This document shows, in pieces, positions 15,542 to 25,149 of a stretch of 64,000 nucleotides of DNA. Source of the DNA: Gemmatimonadota bacterium (lineage in GTDB: Bacteria > Gemmatimonadota > Gemmatimonadetes > Longimicrobiales > Gaopeijiaceae). Position numbers and translations under genes: made by a program. Position 1 is the first letter of the stretch. Each line of letters begins with the position of its first letter. Location: NCBI GenBank assembly GCA_041390125.1, contig JAWKQN010000005.1, positions 163,501 through 227,500 on the forward strand. The letters are read 5' to 3'. The notes beneath the pieces were generated by a model. That model had not been told where the DNA came from. It saw only the letters and a program-made list of their open reading frames with translations, and did no database searches.

Positions 15542-18286
15542 ATGATGTCTAGAATGATGTCGCGGCCGAGGCGCCTTGCTCGCCTCGGTCTGGGGACGGC
15601 TGCGACGCTGGTTCTCTTCGGGTGCGAAGGGGAGAACCTGTTCCAGCCCGGTGCGCGGGGCGGCTCGGACGCCAATCCGCCGTCCGTGGAGATCGTCGAG
15701 CCGCGCGATCCGGCCGCCAATCCGATCGGCGACTCGTTGCTGGTCGCCGCGTCGATCGAGGACAACGGCGGGGTCGACTCCGTCCGCTTCGAGGGCTACG
15801 CCTTCCGCGGTGACGCGTCGCTCGGTACCGACACGATCATCGAGCGCTTCATCTCCAAGACGGTGCCGCTCGACCAGGCCACCGATACCGTGGTGCGCCG
15901 CTACCTGCTGCCCACCGCGGACAGCACCCGCGAGACGGCGCGGCTGATCGTGACCGCCTTCGATCGGAGCGGAAACGCCTCCTCCGACACGCTGCAGCTC
16001 ATCCTGGGCGCTCCCCGGGTCCGGCTGCTTAACGTGACGGAGGGGCAGCGCATCCTCTCCGGTCTGGGCCTGGCCGTCCGCATCGAGGCCTACGACCCGA
16101 ACGGCATCGTGCAGGTGCAGCTGCGTTCACGCGGCGCCGCCGATCAGACACTCACGCGGACGTTCAATCCGCCGCAGGACTCGATCGCGTTCGACACGTC
16201 CTTCGTGGTGCCGGATGCGGCCGTGGGCCCGCTGCAGCTGGAAGCTGCGGCCCGGAGCACGCTGGACGTCGAAGGTGTGGACGGCCCGGTCACGCTGGTG
16301 GTCGTCTCCTCCTCCGCGGCGGACACGATCCGCCCGTCGGGGAAGATCGCCCTGGACGCGCCCACGCGGATGGAGCTCGGCGACTCGGTCCGGGTGACGG
16401 TCAGCGGCTTGGACGATCCGCAGGGCAGCGGGATCCGGCGGGTCGGCTACACCGCGTTCGCCATCTCGCCGACGCGGGGTGACACGCTGATCCGCTCGGG
16501 TGAGCGCACCTATGATCCGGCACGGACGGGCAACGTCCAGGAGACGTTCTCCTTCGCGCCCTTCAACGTCGATTCGCTCTCGCTGCCCGACACCCTGGTG
16601 TTCGAGGTGGTGGGCTACCTGATCGACGGGGACGACAACTGTTCCGCCGCGGTCGGAAGCGCGACCAACCAGAGCATCGCGTGCGTGAGCCTCGGCAGCG
16701 GCGAGATCGTGGCCCAGCAGGCTTCGGCCGAGCGTCTGGTGCGCTCGATCGTGGCCGGGCGCACGGTGCGTCTGCCGGCGGGCGGCTTGATCATGGACGC
16801 GGTGGTCGACACGGCCCGTCGCAATCTGTGGCTCAGCAACATCGACCGGGATCAGGTCGAGGTCTTCCGTCTCCAGGAGGAGCGGTTCATGGACCCCGTC
16901 CCGGTCGGCGCGGAGCCCTGGGGGCTGACGCTGAACCGCGCTGAGGACACCCTCATCGTGGCGAACTCGGGCGGCACCAACATGTCGAACGTGTGGCTCG
17001 GGCCGATCGACCCGTTCAACCCGTACGACGCACACGTGGAGGACGGCAACCGCCGATTCCTGACGCCCGACGTGTACTTCTTCGACGTCGAGCGTGCCCT
17101 GGACGACACGGGTGCCGAACGCCACAACGTCTTCGTGGTGCCCGACGCCTCGCCGCCCGGATTCTCCGATCGGCCGCAGTACATGGCCGTCGATTCGACC
17201 GGCCGCATCCTGTACTCCACGCGGACCTCGCTGCTCGGGGACCTGGGCACCATCCGACGGGCGTTCGTGCCGGCGGGCGGTTTCCGGACCGAGGTGGTGA
17301 TGTTCTACGAGCACTCCCGCCTGCTGGAGGCCCCGGACTTCACGGCCATCGGGAACATCGACGACATCGGGATCTCGCTGTCGGTCCCGGACTCGAGCGG
17401 AATCCAGAACGACCTGGCCACACTGGTGGACCACGTTCCGGGGACGAACACGGTCATCACGGGCGGCCCGGCGCCGTTGCAGCAGGCCATCGCCGATCTC
17501 GCGGCCGCCGGCTCGGACATCGTGGCCGGGACCGGTCGCTGGAACGTGCCGGGCATGACCTTCCTCGACACGACGTTCGTGGCCGCCTCCGGCGACCGCG
17601 GGTGGGTGGTCTTCGGTGAAGGGTCACGCCAACCCGTGGGCCGGGTCATCATGTACCAGGCCTCGACCGATCGCATCAGTGACGTGGTGTCGGTCACCGA
17701 CCTCATGACCAATCCGAGCGAGGAGGTTCGTGGGATCGGGCTCAACAACGACGGCACGCTCGGCGTGGCGCGCGGCAACCAGGCGTACTTCTTCTCCACC
17801 GACCTGCGTCTGCAGGGTGTCGCGGATCTGCCCGGCGGCGGCTCCGGCGCTGCCCTGCATCCGCTGCACGCGAACTACCCGACGCTGCAGTCGCCCGGGC
17901 AGTACGACCCGGACACGCACCTGGCCTTCCTCGGCACGGGCGAGGGCACGATCGACATCATCGATGCATTCCACTTCAATCGACTGGGTCGCATCTTCAT
18001 CCGCGACGTGATGTCGGGTCCGCTGCGGGCGGCGCTGCCGTTCCCGGAGGACAACGCGGGTCTGCAGTGCCAGACGAAGCCCGTCTTCAACAGCTCGGGC
18101 CGCCTGATCGGGAACGCGCTGGACATCTTCGCCGACGTGTCCGGCCTGGTGCCGTACCCGGCCGAGGGCGGACCCTCGGAGGATCGCTGTGTGGCCCTGA
18201 AGCTGTACGGGGTCACGAGTGGCGGTGGCGTGGTCGTGATCGACGTCCGCAAGGGCGATATCCTGAAGAACCACCCGGCACGCTGA
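15542..18286 (+). CDS. Large lipoprotein with Ig-like and beta-propeller-like regions
   Basis: 914 residues. The signal peptide ends at the lipobox LFGC (Cys28), so it is a lipid-anchored envelope protein. Residues about 45-400 look like several Ig-like beta-sandwich domains with repeated starts such as PPSVEIVEP and many Asp/Thr. From about residue 415 on there are repeats of the type NLWLSNIDRDQVEVF, DTLIVANSGG and HLAFLGTG, resembling blades of a YncE-like beta-propeller. Four or five cysteines occur in the mature part. It follows pilQ by 18 bases and ends at a strong terminator, so it is likely expressed with the pilus genes. A surface adhesin or pilus-tip partner, in the manner of PilY1's propeller, is possible but unproven. 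I do not recognise a named family. Confidence 0.7.
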   Translation: MMSRMMSRPRRLARLGLGTAATLVLFGCEGENLFQPGARGGSDANPPSVEIVEPRDPAANPIGDSLLVAASIEDNGGVDSVRFEGYAFRGDASLGTDTIIERFISKTVPLDQATDTVVRRYLLPTADSTRETARLIVTAFDRSGNASSDTLQLILGAPRVRLLNVTEGQRILSGLGLAVRIEAYDPNGIVQVQLRSRGAADQTLTRTFNPPQDSIAFDTSFVVPDAAVGPLQLEAAARSTLDVEGVDGPVTLVVVSSSAADTIRPSGKIALDAPTRMELGDSVRVTVSGLDDPQGSGIRRVGYTAFAISPTRGDTLIRSGERTYDPARTGNVQETFSFAPFNVDSLSLPDTLVFEVVGYLIDGDDNCSAAVGSATNQSIACVSLGSGEIVAQQASAERLVRSIVAGRTVRLPAGGLIMDAVVDTARRNLWLSNIDRDQVEVFRLQEERFMDPVPVGAEPWGLTLNRAEDTLIVANSGGTNMSNVWLGPIDPFNPYDAHVEDGNRRFLTPDVYFFDVERALDDTGAERHNVFVVPDASPPGFSDRPQYMAVDSTGRILYSTRTSLLGDLGTIRRAFVPAGGFRTEVVMFYEHSRLLEAPDFTAIGNIDDIGISLSVPDSSGIQNDLATLVDHVPGTNTVITGGPAPLQQAIADLAAAGSDIVAGTGRWNVPGMTFLDTTFVAASGDRGWVVFGEGSRQPVGRVIMYQASTDRISDVVSVTDLMTNPSEEVRGIGLNNDGTLGVARGNQAYFFSTDLRLQGVADLPGGGSGAALHPLHANYPTLQSPGQYDPDTHLAFLGTGEGTIDIIDAFHFNRLGRIFIRDVMSGPLRAALPFPEDNAGLQCQTKPVFNSSGRLIGNALDIFADVSGLVPYPAEGGPSEDRCVALKLYGVTSGGGVVVIDVRKGDILKNHPAR

Positions 18287-18317
18287 TCGAGGCATCTTCG
18301 GCGCTGCCAGCATCGTC

Positions 18318-18349
18318 AGGGCCCGGCTCCCTTCGGGGAGTCGGGCCCT
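18318..18349 (+). terminator. Intrinsic terminator after the pilus region
   Basis: AGGGCCCG-g-CTCCC, tetraloop TTCG, GGGAG-t-CGGGCCCT: a 14-bp stem with one G-T pair and a UUCG loop. The T tail is short (TTG). It closes the pilM to lipoprotein unit. Confidence 0.75.
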
Positions 18350-18400
18350 TGCCGTCCCCTCTCGGAAGGGGGCGGGGGTGGACGGACCGCACCGGCGTCC

Positions 18401-18412
18401 TACTTATATAGT
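18401..18412 (+). promoter_or_regulatory. AT-rich -10-like box touching the aroC start
   Basis: TACTTATATAGT is the only AT-rich stretch in this gap and ends one base before ATG 18414. No Shine-Dalgarno sequence precedes the ATG. Together this suggests a leaderless or near-leaderless transcript. No clear -35 box is present. Confidence 0.35.
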
Positions 18413-18413
18413 C

Positions 18414-19649
18414 ATGAGCATTTTCCACTTCCGCACCGCGGGCGAGTCCCACGGGCCCGGCCTCGTCGCCCTGATCGAGGGGGTCCCGGCGGGTCTGCGC
18501 CTGGAGGCGGACCGCGATATCGATCCCGAGCTGTCCCGCCGGCAGATGGGCTACGGTCGGGGTCGTCGCATGCGGATCGAACAGGACCGGGTCCAGGTGC
18601 TGTCCGGCATCCGGCTGGGCGAGACGTTGGGCTCACCCATCGCGCTCCTGGTCTGGAATCGCGACCACGAGAACTGGTCGACGGCGATGGGGGCGGCTCC
18701 TCCACCGGCGGACGTGAACCCCAAGGCCCTCAAGCCGGTGCACCTGCCGCGTCCCGGCCACGCCGACATGGCGGGGGTGCTCAAGTACGACCGCCGCGAG
18801 GCCCGGGACATCCTCGAGCGCGCCAGCGCCCGGGAGACCGCCGCGCGCGTGGCCGCGGGCGCCGTGGCCAAGCGGTTGCTGTCCGACCTGGGCGTCACGG
18901 TCGGAAGCCATGTCCTGTCCATCGGCGGGGTGGAGGCCCGGATCCCGGAGCTCCTGCCGCCCGACCTGAACGGCGCCGCGGATGCGTCGCCGGTCCGGGT
19001 GCTCGACCCCGACGCCGAGGCGCGGATCATCGCCGCGATCGACCGGGCGAAGGAGGACGGGGACACCCTGGGCGGGATCTTCGAGGTGGTCGTGCAGGGG
19101 CTCCCCGTCGGTCTGGGGAGCCACGTGGCCTGGGACCGGCGCCTGGACGGCCGGCTGGCGGCCGCGTTGATGTCCATCCAGGCCATCAAGGGCGTGGAGA
19201 TCGGGCCGGGCTTCGAGAACGCACGCCGGCCCGGGTCCGGGGTCCATGATGCCATGGACAACGCCCCCGGGAACCGCTTGAGTGGAGGGGTATCACGCGC
19301 CACCAACCGGGCGGGGGGGTTGGAGGGGGGCATGACCAACGGGGAGCCGCTGGTGGTGCGGGCGGCCATGAAGCCGATCGCTACCTTACGGACCCGGCTA
19401 CCGAGCGTGGACCTGCGGGACGGCTCGGTGCGCGATGCGGCGGTGGAGCGGAGTGACGTCTGCGCCGTGCCGGCGGCCGCCGTGATCGGGGAGGCCATGG
19501 TGGCCCTCGTCCTCGCGGACGCCGTGCTGGAGAAGTTCGGCGGGGACTCCATGACCGAGTTGGTCCGCAACCACAGGACCTATGTGGAGGCCCTGGCCGA
19601 GCGGATCCGCGACCGCGGCGGGCCGGCGCTGCACGCGGAAGCGGGATGA
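18414..19649 (+). CDS. aroC: Chorismate synthase
   Basis: 411 residues, somewhat longer than the common 360-390. It converts EPSP to chorismate, the last shikimate step, using reduced FMN. Signatures are FRTAGESHGPGL at the N-terminus, MGYGRGRRMRIEQD, RPGHADMAGVLKYD, RASARETAARVAAGAVA and SGGVSRATNRAGGLEGGMTNG. ATG 18414 is supported by the conserved MSIFHFRTAGESHG start. The stop overlaps aroK by 4 bases, giving an aroC-aroK pair in one pathway. Confidence 0.97.
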   Translation: MSIFHFRTAGESHGPGLVALIEGVPAGLRLEADRDIDPELSRRQMGYGRGRRMRIEQDRVQVLSGIRLGETLGSPIALLVWNRDHENWSTAMGAAPPPADVNPKALKPVHLPRPGHADMAGVLKYDRREARDILERASARETAARVAAGAVAKRLLSDLGVTVGSHVLSIGGVEARIPELLPPDLNGAADASPVRVLDPDAEARIIAAIDRAKEDGDTLGGIFEVVVQGLPVGLGSHVAWDRRLDGRLAAALMSIQAIKGVEIGPGFENARRPGSGVHDAMDNAPGNRLSGGVSRATNRAGGLEGGMTNGEPLVVRAAMKPIATLRTRLPSVDLRDGSVRDAAVERSDVCAVPAAAVIGEAMVALVLADAVLEKFGGDSMTELVRNHRTYVEALAERIRDRGGPALHAEAG

Positions 19650-20173
19650 GACCGGCTCCGCGCCGGGTGGTCTTGATCGGATCGATGGGCAGCGGCAAGA
19701 GTACGGTGGGGCCCGTCCTGGCGGACCTGCTGGGATGGGCGTTCGCGGATGCGGATGCGGAGCTGGAGCGGGAGGCCGGACAGAGCGTCGCGGACGTCTT
19801 CGCCGCCGAAGGCGAAGCCGGCTTCCGCAGGCGCGAAGCGGCCACGATGCGGCGGCTGCTGGAACGCGACGGCCTGGTCGTCGCATCCGGCGGCGGCTGG
19901 GCAGCCCAGGCCGAGGCCTGGGAGGCCCTGGATGCGGATACGCGCACGGTCTGGCTGCGGGTGGGCCCTTCCGTCGCCCACCGCCGCGTGCGGGAGGACG
20001 CAGGACGCGCCCGCCCGTTGGTGTCGGGTCCCGACCCGTTCGGGACCGTCGAGAGGCTGATCCAGGCCCGCGCGCCGTGGTACGGGCGTGCGGACCTGGT
20101 CCTGGAAACGGACGATGCCGGGCCGCGTGAGATCGCGGAGCGGATCGCGAGAACCATGAAGGAGACGCCGTGA
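19646..20173 (+). CDS. aroK: Shikimate kinase
   Basis: 175 residues. It phosphorylates shikimate with ATP. Walker A is GSMGSGKST (about 12-20), followed by DADAELER (shikimate-binding Asp), the substrate-binding FRRREAATM region and GGGW (about 83). The adenine/lid segment contains RPLVSG. Its start overlaps the aroC stop and its stop overlaps topA, so the three are translationally chained. Confidence 0.93.
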   Translation: MRPAPRRVVLIGSMGSGKSTVGPVLADLLGWAFADADAELEREAGQSVADVFAAEGEAGFRRREAATMRRLLERDGLVVASGGGWAAQAEAWEALDADTRTVWLRVGPSVAHRRVREDAGRARPLVSGPDPFGTVERLIQARAPWYGRADLVLETDDAGPREIAERIARTMKETP

Positions 20174-22776
20174 AGCTGGTCATCGTGGAGTCGCCCGCGA
20201 AGGCGAAGACCATCGAGAAGTTCCTCGGTCGCGACTACAAGGTCGCGGCGAGCTATGGGCACATCCGGGATCTGCCGAGCTCGGCTTCCGAGATCCCGTC
20301 GCGCTACCGCAAGAAGTCGTGGGCGCGCCTCGCGGTGGACACCGAGGGGGACTTCCAGCCCATCTACGTGGTGCCCAAGGAGAGCCAGGCCCGCCTGAAG
20401 GACCTGAAGAAGCTGGTGCAGAAGGCGGACGAGCTGCTCCTCGCGACGGACGAAGACCGCGAGGGCGAATCCATCTCCTGGCACCTGCTGGAGGTGCTGG
20501 AGCCCGAGGTCCCGGTCCGCCGCATCACGTTCAACGAGATCACGCGCCCGGCCATCCAACGCGCCCTGGAGCGGCCGCGCGACGTGGACGCCCGCCTCGT
20601 GCAGGCCCAGGAGGCCCGCCGCATCCTCGACCGGCTGTTCGGCTACGAGCTGTCGCCCGTGCTGTGGAAGAAGGTCCGCACCAAGCTGTCCGCGGGTCGG
20701 GTGCAGAGCGCGGCGCTTCGCCTGGTGGTGGAGCGCGAGGAGGAGCGTCAGGCCTTCAAGAGCACCGCGTACTGGGACGTGGTGGCGCGCTTCCTCGGGG
20801 GGGATACGCCGTTCACGGCCCGGTTGACCGCGATCGGCGACCGGCGCCTGGCCACCTCCCGCGACTTCGACTCGATCACGGGCGACCTGGCCGACGGCGC
20901 GGATGTCCTGGTGCTCGACCAGGCCGGGGCGGAGGCCGCGGCGGAGGCCTCGCGCCAGGCGCTGCCCTGGACCGTCACCCGCGTCGAGCGCAAGGAGACG
21001 CGTCAGCGGCCGCAGGCCCCCTTCACCACGTCGACGTTGCAGCAGGCGGCCGGCTCGCGCCTGCGCATGAGCGCCAAGCAGACCATGCGGGTGGCGCAGG
21101 CGCTCTACGAAGGGATCGACCTGGGGGAGGGGGAGCGCGAAGGGCTCATCACGTACATGCGGACCGACTCGGTCCACCTGAGCGACGAGGCCATCCAGGC
21201 GGCCGGCACGCTGATCCGGAAGCGGTTCGGGGACGCCTATCACGACGGGCCCCGCTACTACCAGACCAAGGCCAAGGCGGCCCAGGAGGCACACGAGGCC
21301 ATCCGGCCCACCGTGCTCTCCCGCACGCCCGACTCGGTGGCGCGCTTCCTGACCAAGGAGCAGCTCGCCCTGTACGATCTGGTGTGGCGCCGCGCGGTGG
21401 CGTCCCAGATGGCCGACGCCCGGATCGACCGCACCACCGTGGACCTGGAGGCGCGTCCGGCGGCCGGGTCCGACGCGGCCGCCGTGCACCACTTCCGCGC
21501 CAACGGCTCGGTGCTACGGTTCCCCGGCTTCCTGGCCGTACTGGAGACCGAGCGCGAGGATCAGCTGCTGCCGGAGCTCGCCGAGGGGGCGACCGTCGGC
21601 GACGAGGCCTCGGGCATCCCGCTGGACGCGCTCGAGCCCGAAGGCCACGAGACCCGCCCGCCGCCCCGCTACACGGAAGCGACGCTCGTGCGTCGCCTGG
21701 AGGAGGAGGGGATCGGGCGCCCGTCCACGTACACGCCCACCCTGTCCACCATCCAGGACCGGCAGTACGTGGTGAAGAAGGGCAGTCAGCTCGTCCCGAC
21801 GTACGTGGGCATGGCCGTGATCCGTCTGCTCCGGCAGCACTTCGGCCCCTACGTGGATCTGGCGTTCACGGCCCGCATGGAGGACACGCTGGACGAGATC
21901 GCGTCCGGGGACGTGGACTCCGTCGACTTCCTCTCCGCCTTCTACCGCGGGGACGACGGCGATCCCGGCCTGGTGCGCTCCATCGAAGAAGAGCTGCCGC
22001 GCATCGAATACCCGCAGATCCCGGTGGGCCACGATCCCGAGAGCGGCGATCCGCTCTTCGTCCGGATCGGCAAGAGCAGCATCTTCGTGCAACGCGGGGA
22101 CAGTGACGAACGCGCCACCGTTCCGCTCGAGGTGCTGATCGACGAGCTGACACCCGAGAAGGCCACCGAGATCCTCGCACAGCGCTCCCGGGCCGACGAC
22201 CCCATCGGGACCGACGACCGCACCGGCCTGCCCATCTATCTGAAGATCGGCCCCTATGGGCCCTACCTGCAGCTCGGTGAGGACGACGACAACGGCAAGC
22301 CCAAGCGCGCCAGCCTCCCCCGCGGCATGGGCCCCGAGACCGTCACGCTCGAGTTCGCGCGCAAGCTGCTGTCCCTTCCGCGCTCCCTGGGTACGGATCC
22401 CGACACCGGCCACGAGGTGCTCGCCGGCCTCGGGAGGTACGGGCCCTACGTCAACCGCGAGCGCGTCTACCGGAATCTGCCGTCGCTCGACCGCGTCTTC
22501 GAGATCGGCCTGGCGGAGGCCGTGGAGCTGATCAACACCAAGCCCAAGCGGGGCAAGACGGTGTTGAAGGCGCTCGGCGCCCACCCCGAGAGCGGGAAGG
22601 AGGTCGAGGTCCTCGAGGGTCGCTACGGCCCCTACGTCTCGGATGGCAAGCTGAACGCGTCCATCGCCAAGGACCGGGATCCGCAGGACGTCACCATGGA
22701 CGAGGCGGTGCAGCTCCTGGAGGACGCCTCCAAGCGCAAGAAGGCTCCGGCGCGGCGGAAGCGGTCCCGCACGTGA
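20170..22776 (+). CDS. topA: DNA topoisomerase I
   Basis: 868 residues, GTG start. This type IA enzyme relaxes negative supercoils. The Toprim domain starts at once (KLVIVESPAKAKTIEKFLG) and includes ATDEDREGESISWHL. The catalytic tyrosine is Tyr329 in GLITYMRTDS. The C-terminus has no four-cysteine zinc fingers; instead it carries several repeats with the motif GRYGPYV and similar (from about 690), the Toprim C-terminal repeat type, and ends in a Lys/Arg tail. It is followed by trmFO, xerC, hslV and hslU, a gene order well known from Firmicutes. Confidence 0.97.
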   Translation: MKLVIVESPAKAKTIEKFLGRDYKVAASYGHIRDLPSSASEIPSRYRKKSWARLAVDTEGDFQPIYVVPKESQARLKDLKKLVQKADELLLATDEDREGESISWHLLEVLEPEVPVRRITFNEITRPAIQRALERPRDVDARLVQAQEARRILDRLFGYELSPVLWKKVRTKLSAGRVQSAALRLVVEREEERQAFKSTAYWDVVARFLGGDTPFTARLTAIGDRRLATSRDFDSITGDLADGADVLVLDQAGAEAAAEASRQALPWTVTRVERKETRQRPQAPFTTSTLQQAAGSRLRMSAKQTMRVAQALYEGIDLGEGEREGLITYMRTDSVHLSDEAIQAAGTLIRKRFGDAYHDGPRYYQTKAKAAQEAHEAIRPTVLSRTPDSVARFLTKEQLALYDLVWRRAVASQMADARIDRTTVDLEARPAAGSDAAAVHHFRANGSVLRFPGFLAVLETEREDQLLPELAEGATVGDEASGIPLDALEPEGHETRPPPRYTEATLVRRLEEEGIGRPSTYTPTLSTIQDRQYVVKKGSQLVPTYVGMAVIRLLRQHFGPYVDLAFTARMEDTLDEIASGDVDSVDFLSAFYRGDDGDPGLVRSIEEELPRIEYPQIPVGHDPESGDPLFVRIGKSSIFVQRGDSDERATVPLEVLIDELTPEKATEILAQRSRADDPIGTDDRTGLPIYLKIGPYGPYLQLGEDDDNGKPKRASLPRGMGPETVTLEFARKLLSLPRSLGTDPDTGHEVLAGLGRYGPYVNRERVYRNLPSLDRVFEIGLAEAVELINTKPKRGKTVLKALGAHPESGKEVEVLEGRYGPYVSDGKLNASIAKDRDPQDVTMDEAVQLLEDASKRKKAPARRKRSRT

Positions 22777-24116
22777 GCCGCGCCGTGGTCACGGTCGTCG
22801 GGGGTGGGCTCGCCGGCTGCGAGGCCGCGCTGCAGCTCGCCGCCCGCGGACGGGCGGTGCGGCTGTTCGAGATGCGGCCGCACGTGCGCACGCCCGCCCA
22901 CCAGACCGAGGGGCTGGGTGAGTTGGTCTGCACCAACTCCTTCAAGAGCGAAGACCCCGCCAACGCGCACGGACAGCTCAAGCGAGAGATGGACCGCCTC
23001 GGCTCGGTCCTGCTGCGCTGCGCGCGCACGGCGCGGGTGCCCGCCGGATCGGCCCTGGCCGTGGACCGGACCCGCTTCTCCGAGGCCATGACCGGCGCGG
23101 TGGCTGCCGAGCCGCTCATCGAGGTGTGCCGGGAGGAGGTGCGCACCCTGCCGGAGGGACCGACCATCATCGCGACCGGCCCCCTCACGTCCGACGCCCT
23201 GTCGGAATCCATCCGCGCGCGGCTGGGGGAGGACGGGCTGGCGTTCTACGATGCCATCGCGCCCATCGTGCACCGGGAATCCCTGGACGAAGGCATCGTC
23301 TTCAGCGCCGGCCGCTTCTCGGAGTCGGACGACTACCTCAACTGCCCCTTCTCGCGGGACGAGTACGAAGCGTTCATCGATGCGCTGCTCGCGGGCGAGG
23401 TGCATACCGGCCATGACTGGGACAGCGTCCCGTACTTCGAAGGCTGCCTCCCCATCGAGGTGATGGCCGAACGCGGGCGTGACACGCTGCGCTTCGGGCC
23501 CATGAAGCCCATCGGGCTCACCGACCCGCGCACCGGGCGGCGTCCCTGGGCGGTGGTCCAGCTCCGGCGCGAGGATGCGGCCGGACAGATGCTGAACCTG
23601 GTCGGTTTCCAGACGCGCATGAAGATCGGCGCCCAGGCGGACGTCTTCCGGCGGATCCCCGGCCTGGCGGACGCCGAGTTCCTGCGTTGGGGCAGCATCC
23701 ATCGCAACAGCTACCTCAACTTCCCGGCCCGCCTCTCCGCGCACGGGGGCCTCCCGGACCGGCCCGACCTGGTCTTCGCGGGTCAGCTGACGGGTGTCGA
23801 GGGGTACACGGAATCCGCCGCGAGCGGCATCCTGGCCGGCCTCAACCTGGATCGGATGCTCGCGGGCCGCGCGCCGGTGGTGCCGCCCCCCACGACGATG
23901 CTGGGCGCCCTGTACCGGTACCTCCACGGCGCCGAGCCGGGCCGCTTCCAACCGATGAATTCCAACTGGGGTCTGGTCGACCCCCTCGCCGATCCCCCGC
24001 GCGGGAAGGTGGAGCGGCGGGCGGCCCTGGCCGAGCGCGCCGAGGTCGACTTCGCCGCGTGGGTGTCCCGGGAAGGGGTGGCCCCACCCCTGGCGGCGGT
24101 GGGTGGGCACGCCTGA
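22773..24116 (+). CDS. trmFO: Folate/FAD-dependent tRNA (uracil-54) methyltransferase TrmFO
   Basis: 447 residues, GTG start overlapping the topA stop. It makes ribothymidine at position 54 of tRNA using methylenetetrahydrofolate and FADH2. The FAD-binding N-terminus is VVGGGLAGCEAALQLA; the family-typical ELVCTNSFKSE (with the functional Cys at about residue 52), YEGCLPIEVMAERG-like stretch (here YFEGCLPIEVMAERG), FGPMKPIGL and GVEGYTESAASG follow. Its presence suggests that this organism uses TrmFO rather than SAM-dependent TrmA. It overlaps xerC by 14 bases. Confidence 0.97.
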   Translation: MSRAVVTVVGGGLAGCEAALQLAARGRAVRLFEMRPHVRTPAHQTEGLGELVCTNSFKSEDPANAHGQLKREMDRLGSVLLRCARTARVPAGSALAVDRTRFSEAMTGAVAAEPLIEVCREEVRTLPEGPTIIATGPLTSDALSESIRARLGEDGLAFYDAIAPIVHRESLDEGIVFSAGRFSESDDYLNCPFSRDEYEAFIDALLAGEVHTGHDWDSVPYFEGCLPIEVMAERGRDTLRFGPMKPIGLTDPRTGRRPWAVVQLRREDAAGQMLNLVGFQTRMKIGAQADVFRRIPGLADAEFLRWGSIHRNSYLNFPARLSAHGGLPDRPDLVFAGQLTGVEGYTESAASGILAGLNLDRMLAGRAPVVPPPTTMLGALYRYLHGAEPGRFQPMNSNWGLVDPLADPPRGKVERRAALAERAEVDFAAWVSREGVAPPLAAVGGHA

Positions 24117-25041
24117 GGCTGCCGATCCCGTGCGGCGGGACGTGGAGCGGTTCCTGGTGCATGTGCGGGACGAGCGCCGCCTCTCCCCGCACACGGTGAG
24201 CGCCTACGCCCGCGATCTCGACGCCTTCTGCGCCTTCCAGGACGAGGCGGGGGGTGCCGGGAGCTGGAGCTGGACCGACGTCGATCGTCGACGCATCCGC
24301 TCCTTCATGGGCGCGGGCACGCGCGCGGGCCTCGACCGCCGCACGGTGGCGCGCCAGGTGTCCGCGCTGCGGAGCTTCTTCCGCTTCCTGCACCTGGACG
24401 AGCGGGTGCCGGCCAATCCAGCCCGGACGGTCCGCTCTCCGCGGATGGAGCGCCGGTTGCCGGGTCACCTGTCCCGCCCCGAGATCGAGCGACTCTTCGA
24501 GGATGCGGCCCTCCGGGCCGGGGAGAACACGCTCGAGGGCACGCGGGATCTGGCCATGCTCGAGCTGCTGTACGGCAGCGGTCTGCGGCTGTCCGAGCTC
24601 CAGGCCATGGACGTCGGGGACGTGGATGCGAAGGGCGGCCAGGTGCGGGTGCGTGGGAAAGGTCGCAAGGAGCGCATCGTACCCGTGACGGGCTCGGCGC
24701 TCCGGGCGCTCGCCCGCTATCTGCCCCGACGGCTGGACGCCCTGGACGGTACGACGACGGACGGAGCGGCGCTCTTCCTGAGCCGGCGCGGCCAGCGTCT
24801 CTCGCGGCGCACCATCCAGCGGCGCGTCCGCGAGCGCCTGGGCACGGCCGCCGCCGATGCCGGGCTCAGCGTGCACTCGCTCCGGCACTCCTTCGCCACC
24901 CACCTGCTGGACGCGGGGGCCGACCTCCTGGCGGTCAAGGAGCTGCTGGGACACGTCTCGCTGTCCACGACCCGGATCTACACCCATACCTCCCGGGAAC
25001 GGCTCCGGCAGGTCCACCGGGCGGCGCATCCGCGTGCCTGA
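24103..25041 (+). CDS. xerC: Tyrosine recombinase XerC
   Basis: 312 residues from GTG 24103, which overlaps trmFO. The N-terminal SAM-like DNA-binding domain (about 10-95) is followed by the catalytic domain with the full set: Arg in GSGLRLSEL, Lys in GKGRKERI, His-X-X-Arg in LRHSFATHLLDAG, His in LGHVSLSTT and the nucleophile Tyr in TRIYTH. It resolves chromosome dimers at dif with a partner. Synteny with topA, trmFO and hslVU marks it as the housekeeping Xer enzyme rather than a phage integrase. XerC versus XerD cannot be fixed by sequence alone. Confidence 0.9.
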   Translation: MGTPEAADPVRRDVERFLVHVRDERRLSPHTVSAYARDLDAFCAFQDEAGGAGSWSWTDVDRRRIRSFMGAGTRAGLDRRTVARQVSALRSFFRFLHLDERVPANPARTVRSPRMERRLPGHLSRPEIERLFEDAALRAGENTLEGTRDLAMLELLYGSGLRLSELQAMDVGDVDAKGGQVRVRGKGRKERIVPVTGSALRALARYLPRRLDALDGTTTDGAALFLSRRGQRLSRRTIQRRVRERLGTAAADAGLSVHSLRHSFATHLLDAGADLLAVKELLGHVSLSTTRIYTHTSRERLRQVHRAAHPRA

Positions 25042-25149
25042 GGGCCGGTCCGGAGCGTGCACCTCCGGAGGCGTGGGGGGTAGGACCTTGCCCGGCGCCG
25101 GATGGAGCCGGAGCGGCCGCGGATCGCCAACCCCTTGTGCGGAGAGAAG

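Noticed and set aside
24103..25041. Phage or integron integrase marking a mobile element
   Set aside because: Conserved synteny with topA, trmFO and hslVU, no attachment-site repeats, and no phage genes around it.
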